From contig DKKR01000040.1 of assembly GCA_002455375.1 (NCBI GenBank), positions 6,468 through 47,592 on the forward strand: DNA of 41,125 nt, given 5' to 3'. This document shows positions 26,676-32,829 of the stretch, one piece after another. Origin of the DNA: Bacteroidetes bacterium UBA6661. Its GTDB lineage: Bacteria > Bacteroidota > Bacteroidia > AKYH767-A > OLB10. Both the position numbers and the translations under genes were made by a program. Under the pieces are notes generated by a model that was given only the letters and a program-made list of their open reading frames with translations, was not told the origin of the DNA and did no database searches. The number at the start of each line of letters is the position of its first letter. Positions within the stretch are counted from its first letter, which is position 1.

Positions 26676-26720
26676 TGTAACTTATGTCACAGCAAAAATT
26701 GTTGGGTATAGGCACTTTTG
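26676..26720 (+). promoter_or_regulatory. Crp/Fnr-type site and promoter upstream of second OsmC
   Basis: TGTAACTTATGTCACA at 26676-26691 is a near-palindrome of form TGTNAC-N4-GTNACA centred at 26683.5. A -7-like CACTTTTG lies at 26713-26720, so the site centre is 36.5 bp before the end of the -7 box, about -41.5 from the expected start. That is class II activator geometry. The same form and distance occur at 27216-27260. Confidence 0.6.
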
Positions 26721-26783
26721 CACTGTCATATAGAATGACATTTTACACATTGATTAGTTCACTAAAATTAAAAAATAACAGAT

Positions 26784-27215
26784 ATGTCACAAACACATTT
26801 TTACGAAGTAAATGTACAATGGAAAGAAGGTAGAATAGGGGAGTTATCATCACCCATACTTGAAAAAACAATTGAATGCGCCACACCACCTGAATTTCCT
26901 AATGGCGTTCCAAACATTTGGTCACCGGAGCATTTATTTGTTGCTGCAATCAACAGTTGCTATATGGCAACCTATCTGGCAATAGCATCAAACTTTAAGG
27001 TAGAACTGGAAGATTTCAGTTGTCGCACAGTTGCCAAACTCGAAATGGTAGATGGAAAATATTTGATAACTCAGGCAGAACTATTTCCAAAAATAAAACT
27101 GAAAGATAGCAATGACGCTGAAAAAGCACAACGCATTGCCGATAAGTCAAAGGCAGGCTGTTTGGTAACCAATTCAATGAAGACAGAAATTTTAATGACA
27201 ACAAAAATCAGTTAA
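26784..27215 (+). CDS. OsmC-family protein (second)
   Basis: 143 residues, an OsmC-like protein with cysteines at C59 (INSCYMATYLAI) and C126 (KAGCLVTNSM), and the PEHLFVAAINSC segment typical of the Ohr/OsmC helix that carries the first redox cysteine. It is only distantly similar to the neighbour at 26201, so this is not a recent tandem duplication. It is preceded by a Crp/Fnr-type site and followed about 105 nt later by the persulfide dioxygenase fusion, whose own Crp/Fnr-type site starts at the base after this stop codon. Confidence 0.9.
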   Translation: MSQTHFYEVNVQWKEGRIGELSSPILEKTIECATPPEFPNGVPNIWSPEHLFVAAINSCYMATYLAIASNFKVELEDFSCRTVAKLEMVDGKYLITQAELFPKIKLKDSNDAEKAQRIADKSKAGCLVTNSMKTEILMTTKIS

Positions 27216-27260
27216 TGTAACATGAGTAACAAAGGGTTTGAGAAATCGTTACTTACTTTG
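27216..27260 (+). promoter_or_regulatory. Crp/Fnr-type site and promoter of the persulfide dioxygenase operon
   Basis: TGTAACATGAGTAACA at 27216-27231 is TGTNAC-N4-GTNACA, centred at 27223.5. A -7-like TTACTTTG is at 27253-27260. The distance from site centre to box end (36.5 bp) equals that at the second OsmC promoter, which argues for one activator controlling both. Confidence 0.6.
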
Positions 27261-27320
27261 CAGTATAAAATTCAAATACTTTTAAAAAAATAACAACTAT
27301 AACATTTAAATTATAACTAT

Positions 27321-28736
27321 ATGTTTTTTCAACACGTTTACGACAAAAGTTTAGCACAGGGAAGCTATTTCATAGGCTGTCAGGCAAAAGGTGAAGCTAT
27401 TGTAATTGATGCACAGCGCGACATTGATGTTTATCTTGAAATTGCAAGACAAAATAACTTAAAGATAACTCACATAACTGAAACACATATTCATGCTGAC
27501 TTTTTATGTGGCTCGCGTGAGCTTGCTGCAGTTACAGGAGCAAAGATGTATTTATCTAACGAAGGTGGTAAAGACTGGCAGTATGAATTTAATCATGAAG
27601 GTGTAAAAGACGGTGATGTAATTACTGTTGGTAACCTTACTTTAAAGGTGATGCACACTCCGGGCCATACTCCGGAAAGTATTAGCTTTTTGCTGACAGA
27701 TCATCCGGCATCAGATAAGCCTGTAATGGTTTTTACAGGTGACTTTGTCTTTGTTGGTGATATTGGCCGCCCCGATTTGTTAGAGAAAGCAGCAGGTATA
27801 AAAGGAACTAAGGAGGTTGGTGCCAAACAAATGTTTGAGTCTCTGAAAAAATTTGAAGCATTACCGGAGTATGTTCAGGTATGGTCTGCACATGGTGCAG
27901 GCTCAGCTTGTGGTAAGGCATTAGGTGCCGTTCACAGTTCAACTGTAGGATATGAAAAAATCCGTAATTGGGCATTTCAATATGGTAATGACGAGCAAGG
28001 CTTTGTTGATTATCTCTTAGCTGACCAACCTGAACCGCCAAAGTATTTTGCAATGATGAAGCATCTTAATAAAGTGAATCGTCCGCTTTTAGTTGAAGTG
28101 CCTAAGCATGCTAAGTTGTCTAAAGAAGAATTCCTCTCTGCTTACAACAAGGGGATAGCCGTGATTGATACCAGAAATAAATTTGAATTCGCAGAAGGCT
28201 TCTTGCCCGGAAGTTTAAATATTCAGGGAAATAATTCTTTCTCAACCTGGATGGGATGGTTACTTAATTATCAGCAGCAGTTTATTTTAGTTGCAGATGA
28301 TAAAACTATAGTTAATTTAACCAGAAAACTCATGCGTATTGGAATGGATAATATGCTTGGTTATGTAACTGATGTAGCTTCATTCGGTATTGAACTGGAA
28401 AAATCAGAGGTGATTAATTTATCAAAATTCAAAAGCACAATCAATAACGACAACTATCAGATCATTGATGTGCGCGGTTTAACAGAATTCGAAGCAGGAC
28501 ATGTTGAAGGGGCAGAACACATTTTTGTTGGAACCTTGGCAGAAAATCTTAATAAGATTAATAAGAAGAAACAAGTGGTTATTCATTGTCAGGCAGGAGA
28601 CCGTTCAGCAATTGCTTTTTCTCTGTTGCATAAATATGGCTTTAAGAACGTGTGGAACTATGCCGGTGGCATGAAGGAGTGGGTAGCATGTAATGAAGCT
28701 ACAATCACTGAGCGGCAAATGGCTTGCGCTATTTAA
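27321..28736 (+). CDS. Persulfide dioxygenase (MBL fold)-rhodanese fusion
   Basis: 471 residues. The N-terminal metallo-beta-lactamase domain (1 to about 240) has ETHIHADF (H56, H58, D60), HTPGH (H112, H116), TGDFVFVGD (D141) and SAHGAGSACG (H191). This pattern is typical of ETHE1-like persulfide dioxygenases, which oxidise glutathione persulfide or related persulfides to sulfite. Two rhodanese domains follow. The first (about 265-355) lacks a cysteine where the active site falls (FILVADDKT). The second (about 370-465) has C423 in VIHCQAGDRSA. The architecture matches CstB/PRF-type enzymes that move sulfane sulfur between domains. It is first of an operon with rhodanese and methyltransferase genes. 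Confidence 0.93.
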   Translation: MFFQHVYDKSLAQGSYFIGCQAKGEAIVIDAQRDIDVYLEIARQNNLKITHITETHIHADFLCGSRELAAVTGAKMYLSNEGGKDWQYEFNHEGVKDGDVITVGNLTLKVMHTPGHTPESISFLLTDHPASDKPVMVFTGDFVFVGDIGRPDLLEKAAGIKGTKEVGAKQMFESLKKFEALPEYVQVWSAHGAGSACGKALGAVHSSTVGYEKIRNWAFQYGNDEQGFVDYLLADQPEPPKYFAMMKHLNKVNRPLLVEVPKHAKLSKEEFLSAYNKGIAVIDTRNKFEFAEGFLPGSLNIQGNNSFSTWMGWLLNYQQQFILVADDKTIVNLTRKLMRIGMDNMLGYVTDVASFGIELEKSEVINLSKFKSTINNDNYQIIDVRGLTEFEAGHVEGAEHIFVGTLAENLNKINKKKQVVIHCQAGDRSAIAFSLLHKYGFKNVWNYAGGMKEWVACNEATITERQMACAI

Positions 28737-28773
28737 TAACAATGTAAATTACTAACAGTTAACTTCAAATAAA

Positions 28774-29091
28774 ATGATTGGATTAATTAAAAACATGTTG
28801 GGTATGGAAAATACACAACTAACAGAAGCAATTAAACAAGGTGCATTTCTTATTGATGTACGTACTCCAGCAGAGTTTGCAGGTGGCAGTGCCGCGGGTG
28901 CAGTAAATATTCCATTGGATAAAATAGGAAGTCAGTTGTCAAAGATTAAAAATAAGTCAAAAGTTGTGGTGTTTTGCAAAAGTGGTATGCGTAGTATGCA
29001 GGCAAAGAACATTCTTGAACAAAATGGAATTATAAATGTTATCAATGGTGGTACCGTTAATGACATTATCAGAATCCAAAATGCAAAATAG
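28774..29091 (+). CDS. Single-domain rhodanese (sulfurtransferase)
   Basis: 105 residues with one complete rhodanese domain. The active-site cysteine C68 is in VVFCKSGMRSM, and FLIDVRTPAEFAGG is the conserved N-terminal rhodanese segment. It accepts and delivers sulfane sulfur. It lies 37 nt after the persulfide dioxygenase fusion, and its 3' end overlaps the methyltransferase start by 11 nt. Confidence 0.93.
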   Translation: MIGLIKNMLGMENTQLTEAIKQGAFLIDVRTPAEFAGGSAAGAVNIPLDKIGSQLSKIKNKSKVVVFCKSGMRSMQAKNILEQNGIINVINGGTVNDIIRIQNAK

Positions 29092-29707
29092 CAACACAGA
29101 ACCTGATGCGAAAAATTCTCAGGTAAACGACCCGTCAAAGCAATCCTTTTGGAATGAAAGATGGGAAACAAAGCAAACCGGATGGGACATAGGTTATGCG
29201 TCTCCGGCAATAGCAGAATATTTTAGTAAGTTTTCTGATAAAGAGGCCGCTATTCTAATACCCGGATGCGGCAACGCTTATGAAGCAGAGTTTTTATTGA
29301 ATGAAGGTTTTAAAAACATTACCTTGGTGGACATTGCTCCAAAGGCTGTAGAAATATTAAGGAATAAGTTTGCCGGGAATTCAAATGTAAGAATTCTTTG
29401 TGTTGATTTTTTTACGATAGGAGAGAAGTTTGATATTTTAATTGAGCAAACATTTTTTTGTGCAATTCCTCCGGGCAAACGTAAAGCGTATGTTCAAAAG
29501 GCCGCAGATGTTTTAAATTCTGAAGGAAAAATCGTTGGATTATTGTTTGATACAATGTTTGAAAAAGAAGGACCACCATTTGGAGGAAGCAGAATAGAAT
29601 ACGAACAGTTTTTTAATCCTTTATTCAATGTAATGATGATTCCCTGTGAAAGAAGTATAACTCCGCGTGCGGGAACAGAGTTGTTTATAGAATTACAAAA
29701 AAAATAG
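29081..29707 (+). CDS. TPMT-family thiol S-methyltransferase-like protein
   Basis: 208 residues from the Met at 29081, which overlaps the end of the rhodanese gene by 11 nt. A longer in-frame start at 29036 lies deeper inside the rhodanese gene and adds no family sequence. It is a class I SAM-dependent methyltransferase: WNERWETKQTGWDIG at the N-terminus, the SAM loop IPGCGNAYEAEFL, TLVDIAPKAV, FDILIEQTFFCAI, and a C-terminal PFGGSRIEYEQFF. This is the TPMT/thiol-halide methyltransferase pattern. Placement among sulfur genes suggests methylation of sulfide or thiols (inference), as known for relatives. Confidence 0.85.
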   Translation: MQNSNTEPDAKNSQVNDPSKQSFWNERWETKQTGWDIGYASPAIAEYFSKFSDKEAAILIPGCGNAYEAEFLLNEGFKNITLVDIAPKAVEILRNKFAGNSNVRILCVDFFTIGEKFDILIEQTFFCAIPPGKRKAYVQKAADVLNSEGKIVGLLFDTMFEKEGPPFGGSRIEYEQFFNPLFNVMMIPCERSITPRAGTELFIELQKK

Positions 29708-29801
29708 TTGGTTTAAAATTTCGGGTTCTTATATCATGTAAGTTTAGTGTAAGAAAGCACTGAAGTAATATGAAAATTCTAATTGTTTAATTTAAAATAG
29801 T

Positions 29802-30029
29802 ATGAATAAAGTTTTTTCAGGATGGAATTGGATGCGCATAATACGGTTGGCTTTGGGAATATTTATTGTCTTTCAAGGCGTACAGGACAAAAGTTGGCTA
29901 ATAGCTACATTGGGCATATTATTTACGGTGATGGCAGTTTTTAATGCAGGCTGTTGTTATGCAAGAAGTTGTTCGATGCCAGCAGATAACGCTGATAAAA
30001 CACAAATAGAAAATTCAGCAAAAATATAA
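29802..30029 (+). CDS. Small membrane protein, DUF2892-like
   Basis: 75 residues with two hydrophobic helices (about 14-29 and 32-47) followed by a cysteine-rich turn AGCCYARSCSMP. The helices with LALGIFIVFQGV resemble the DUF2892 membrane region found C-terminal to rhodanese in YgaP, here as a separate protein. It lies 94 nt downstream of the methyltransferase and directly before the heme-lipoprotein gene. Role unknown; an association with sulfur transfer at the membrane is inferred from context. Confidence 0.75.
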   Translation: MNKVFSGWNWMRIIRLALGIFIVFQGVQDKSWLIATLGILFTVMAVFNAGCCYARSCSMPADNADKTQIENSAKI

Positions 30030-30032
30030 GTG

Positions 30033-30599
30033 ATGCAAAAGAGTGTTGTAATTTTATTTCTGTTATTTATTGCTTTAAGCTCATGTCAAAGCGGACAAAA
30101 ACAAAAGCTTACTGAGCAACAAAAGAAAGAGTATGTCGCTAAAGGCGACAGTATTTCAGATTTTATGCAAGGTGTCTTATTGAAGAATGTAGCCACAGCA
30201 AAAAATCATGGTGGTACGGAATTTGCAATCGGGTTTTGCAATATGAATGCCATACCAATTACAGATTCTGTTGCTGCACTATACAATGTTCAAATTCAAC
30301 GATTGAGTGATAAGAACAGGAATCCGGATAATGCAATTAAAACGTTGGATGATAGTTTGGCATGGCAAAAAATAAAAAACTATTCATCAAGTTTTTTCGA
30401 ACAACAGCCTTCAGGAAACTTAGTGTATTACAAACCTATTAAAATCGGAATGCCCACCTGCTTAAAATGTCACGGTAGTAGTGCAGATATTGAATCTAAC
30501 ACCCTTGCACTTATAAATGAAAAATATCCTGAGGATAGAGCAGTAGGATATAGCCAAGGTGAGTTAAGAGGAATGTGGAAAATTGAATTTAACCAATAA
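30033..30599 (+). CDS. Tll0287-like (DUF3365) c-type heme lipoprotein
   Basis: 188 residues from the ATG at 30033; a GTG three bases earlier is possible. A lipoprotein signal ends LFIALSSCQS, with the lipid-anchored Cys. The mature protein has GFCNMNAIPITDSVAAL and, near the C-terminus, the heme-attachment motif CLKCH in IGMPTCLKCHGSS, followed by YPEDRAVGYSQGELRGMW. This is the DUF3365/Tll0287-like pattern of periplasmic heme sensors or electron carriers. It starts 3 nt after the preceding gene and is followed by the DUF6132-like gene, so it belongs to the island's operon. Confidence 0.85.
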   Translation: MQKSVVILFLLFIALSSCQSGQKQKLTEQQKKEYVAKGDSISDFMQGVLLKNVATAKNHGGTEFAIGFCNMNAIPITDSVAALYNVQIQRLSDKNRNPDNAIKTLDDSLAWQKIKNYSSSFFEQQPSGNLVYYKPIKIGMPTCLKCHGSSADIESNTLALINEKYPEDRAVGYSQGELRGMWKIEFNQ

Positions 30600-30606
30600 T
30601 TTAAAC

Positions 30607-30801
30607 ATGAAAGAATTTTTACGCGCAAATTGGATTGTTATTGCCGGTACGCTTACAGGAGCTGTCGGAGGTTATTTATATTGGAAGTTTGTAGGCTGTC
30701 ATGATGGCTCATGTGCCATTACTTCAAATGCATTGAACAGTTCATTTTATGGTGCGGTAGTTGGCGGACTCTTTATGTCACTTTTTCAAAAACAGCCATA
30801 A
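30607..30801 (+). CDS. Small Cys-containing membrane protein (DUF6132-like)
   Basis: 64 residues from the ATG at 30607, which comes after the stop of the preceding gene; a longer frame from 30583 overlaps it. One N-terminal hydrophobic helix (WIVIAGTLTGAVGGYLYWKF), a short loop CHDGSCAITSN with two cysteines, and a second glycine-rich helix. The pattern fits the DUF6132 family, small proteins often next to rhodanese/thioredoxin genes in Bacteroidetes. Function unknown. Confidence 0.75.
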   Translation: MKEFLRANWIVIAGTLTGAVGGYLYWKFVGCHDGSCAITSNALNSSFYGAVVGGLFMSLFQKQP

Positions 30802-30934
30802 TTATTTTTAAGGGATTTCTTTTTTTATAAATGGGTTGAAGCTTCTTGGCTGATAGTCAAATCTATTTTCAACTTCTATTAGCGCTTTTTTTAAATTAGT
30901 AGTTAAGATGAAATATTAATAATTATTAGAAAAG

Positions 30935-30966
30935 TTTGTAATAGTTAGGAAACCTAACTATATTTG
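30935..30966 (+). promoter_or_regulatory. Promoter with palindromic operator upstream of thioredoxin-like gene
   Basis: The -33 TTTG (30935-30938), a 20-nt spacer and the -7 TATATTTG (30959-30966) match the Bacteroidetes consensus. The spacer holds TAGTTAGGAAACCTAACTA (30942-30960), a perfect 8-bp inverted repeat with a 3-nt centre whose right end merges with the -7 box. This is a classic repressor-operator position. Confidence 0.8.
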
Positions 30967-31006
30967 CAGCGGTAATAATGCCAAATAACATCATAACACA
31001 AACAAA

Positions 31007-31240
31007 ATGAGTAAATCAGTTTTTTATCATGCAGGATGTCCTGTATGCGTTAGTGCAGAGCACGACATTGTAAATTTAATTGGAGCCAACAATGTTGAAG
31101 TAGTTCACATTGGAGAAAACCGTAGCCGTATAGCTGAGGCAGAAGGTAAAGGCGTAAAGTCAGTACCTGCGTTGGTAACACCAGCAGGTCATGTGTTGCA
31201 CATTAATTTTGGAGCATCAATGGCTGATGTGAAAGGTTAA
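31007..31240 (+). CDS. Thioredoxin/glutaredoxin-like small redox protein
   Basis: 77 residues with an N-terminal active-site motif CPVC (about 11-14, in FYHAGCPVCVSAE) and a cis-Pro-type VKSVPALVTPAG loop, both typical of the thioredoxin fold. The second half is short, so this is a minimal thioredoxin-fold protein. It is preceded by the TAGTTAGG operator-promoter and followed 59 nt later by the DUF2024 gene with a matching operator. Probable disulfide or persulfide reductase; substrate unknown. Confidence 0.85.
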   Translation: MSKSVFYHAGCPVCVSAEHDIVNLIGANNVEVVHIGENRSRIAEAEGKGVKSVPALVTPAGHVLHINFGASMADVKG

Positions 31241-31244
31241 AAAA

Positions 31245-31281
31245 TTTGCCCCGTATAGTTAGGATAACTACCTTTGCGGGG
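31245..31281 (+). promoter_or_regulatory. Second promoter with TAGTTA inverted repeat, inside a CCCCG/CGGGG hairpin
   Basis: The -33 TTTG (31245-31248), a 20-nt spacer and the -7 TACCTTTG (31269-31276). The spacer holds TAGTTAGGATAACTA (31256-31270), 6-bp arms with a GGA centre, ending on the -7 box exactly as at 30942-30960. CCCCG (31249-31253) and CGGGG (31277-31281) surround it, so the region can also fold in the upstream gene's transcript. Confidence 0.75.
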
Positions 31282-31299
31282 TAAATTTTCTTTTTATAA

Positions 31300-31647
31300 A
31301 TGAAATCAATAAAGACAATAATAGTATTAATTCTTGTGTCTGTACCTGCATTGTTGACAGCACAAACAAAAACATCAAAAACTATGAAAGTAGCAGTATG
31401 GGATACCTATGTAACGAAGAAAGATGGAACAATAATGCATTTTGACATCATTGCACCTTCTGACATGAAAGATACGGCAGTTATTTATAATTATGGTAAA
31501 GCATTTCTTAAATCAAAAGGTCAGGAAGGGCAGCCACTCACAGCTAAAGAGTGCAGGTTTTGCCATATTGAAACAGTGAAACCCAATTGGCAAGCAGCTA
31601 TTGAAAAAAGTGGTTATTTTATTTATGAAATGGAAAATTGCAACTAA
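31300..31647 (+). CDS. Exported DUF2024 protein with CxxCH motif
   Basis: 115 residues. From about residue 29 the sequence follows DUF2024 (KVAVWDTYVTKKDGTIMHFD, ECRFCHIE and a GYFIYEMENCN end). Family members normally begin at that point and appear cytoplasmic; here a signal peptide (about 1-22, LVSVPALLTAQT) is added. The CRFCH motif (about 90-94) is also present in the cytoplasmic family, but in the periplasm it would be a potential c-heme attachment site. The promoter carries the TAGTTA operator, and the MarR gene follows after 36 nt, suggesting one transcription unit. Confidence 0.85.
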   Translation: MKSIKTIIVLILVSVPALLTAQTKTSKTMKVAVWDTYVTKKDGTIMHFDIIAPSDMKDTAVIYNYGKAFLKSKGQEGQPLTAKECRFCHIETVKPNWQAAIEKSGYFIYEMENCN

Positions 31648-31683
31648 GAATGTTGTATTTTTCTCCTGAATAATAATTCACCA

Positions 31684-32295
31684 ATGAGTAAATCAGATTT
31701 TGACCTTAACTTTCAGAATAAAAGTGTTGACGGACGTATTGTTGCAGCCCTTGAAAGAATCTCACAGGCATTTCGTGTTTTACTTTGGCAAGAAAGCAGA
31801 GATTATTCTTTGAGCCCAATACAAATTCAGGTATTAATTTTTTTGCTTCATCACAGTAATGATAAATGCAAGGTAAGCTATCTGGCAGATGAGTTTAATA
31901 TGACTAAGGCTACCATCAGTGAAACAGTAAAAACTCTGGAGCAAAAGAAGCTTATTCAAAAAAATTATCAGGAATATGATAACCGAAGCTATACAATTCA
32001 ATTAACAAAGTCTGGAAATGCAATTGCAACACAAACAGCGTTATTTAGCAAGGAGTTTCATAAGCCAATAGCAAAACTCAATGATGATGATAAAGAAACA
32101 ATGCTATTGAGCCTTCTAAATATTATTAATCATCTCAACAAAACAGGAGTCATCACTATTCAACGAATGTGCTTAACTTGCACACATCATGAAATGTCAG
32201 AAAATGAAGAAAGTCATTTCTGTAAATTACTAAACCGTAAACTACATTCTACAGAACTTCGTATTGACTGTCCTGAACATGTATTAAAGATGTAG
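31684..32295 (+). CDS. MarR-family regulator with C-terminal cysteine cluster
   Basis: 203 residues. The MarR winged-helix core (about 20-150) includes SPIQIQVLIFLLHHS, VSYLADEFNMTKATISETVK as the recognition helix, and the DNRSYTIQLT wing. A C-terminal extension (about 158-203) has MCLTCTHH, HFCKLL and IDCPEH, i.e. four Cys with His that could bind metal or form disulfides. This suggests a sensor of redox or sulfur species (inference). Likely targets are the two TAGTTA inverted-repeat promoters just upstream, including its own unit. Confidence 0.9.
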   Translation: MSKSDFDLNFQNKSVDGRIVAALERISQAFRVLLWQESRDYSLSPIQIQVLIFLLHHSNDKCKVSYLADEFNMTKATISETVKTLEQKKLIQKNYQEYDNRSYTIQLTKSGNAIATQTALFSKEFHKPIAKLNDDDKETMLLSLLNIINHLNKTGVITIQRMCLTCTHHEMSENEESHFCKLLNRKLHSTELRIDCPEHVLKM

Positions 32296-32371
32296 ATACA
32301 ATAATAGGCGTTTTATTACACAAAACAGGTATTTTTCAGTCTTTATCAGAATCCAATATTTTGGAATACCT

Positions 32372-32379
32372 TATCTTTG
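32372..32379 (+). promoter_or_regulatory. -7 box of the GreA/Rnk-like gene, with nearby palindrome
   Basis: TATCTTTG at 32372-32379 fits the -7 consensus. TCCAATATTTTGGA (32352-32365), with 5-bp arms, lies in the spacer region and could be an operator. No TTTG was found at -33. Confidence 0.5.
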
Positions 32380-32405
32380 CACCTTAATTTTATATTTCAA
32401 AATTT

Positions 32406-32816
32406 ATGAGTAAGCTGATAATTAATCGTTTGGATTATGCCCGCATTAAAAAATCAATAAGTGATGCAAAGCAATTCAAGTCAATCACCAATACAGAAGC
32501 AGAAAAGTTATTGCAGGAATTGGATGCAGCTAAAATTGTTGAGCCGGAAGCAATACCTTCTAATGTGGTTACTATGAACTCTATTGTGAAATTGAGTTTT
32601 TTGAATAATGACAAAAACATTCAGTTTCAAATAGTGTATCCTGAGCAAGCAAATATTAAGGAGAATAAAATTTCTATTTTTTCACCCATTGCTACAGCGC
32701 TCATTGGTTATAAAGTTAGTGATGAAGTGGAATGGATTGTCCCTGCAGGATTAACAAGAATTCGCATTGATGAAATTATATATCAACCGGAAGCTGCAGG
32801 TGACTTTGACCTTTAA
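32406..32816 (+). CDS. GreA/GreB/Rnk-type transcription factor, C-terminal domain
   Basis: 136 residues. The C-terminal about 85 residues match the GreA/GreB C-terminal (FKBP-like) domain, as in Rnk: PSNVVTMNSIVKLSFLN, an ISIFSPIATALIGYKVSDEV strand-turn, and EWIVPAGLTRIRIDEIIYQP. The N-terminal about 45 residues are a short helical region rather than the long Gre coiled-coil that enters the polymerase. It probably binds RNA polymerase and modulates elongation or nucleotide metabolism, as Rnk is thought to do. It is followed after 13 nt by an unrelated secreted protein. Confidence 0.88.
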   Translation: MSKLIINRLDYARIKKSISDAKQFKSITNTEAEKLLQELDAAKIVEPEAIPSNVVTMNSIVKLSFLNNDKNIQFQIVYPEQANIKENKISIFSPIATALIGYKVSDEVEWIVPAGLTRIRIDEIIYQPEAAGDFDL

Positions 32817-32829
32817 TGCTACTTATTCC

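Noticed and set aside
26201..27215. The two OsmC genes as a recent tandem duplication
   Set aside because: Their sequences share only the family cysteine pattern and differ strongly, so they are distinct paralogues.
29036..29080. Longer start for the methyltransferase
   Set aside because: The extra 15 residues are coded inside the rhodanese gene and look like its shadow; the Met at 29081 gives a typical N-terminus.
32767..32829. Longer start for the SGNH/PKD protein
   Set aside because: It overlaps the GreA/Rnk-like gene and would place non-signal residues before a clear signal peptide.
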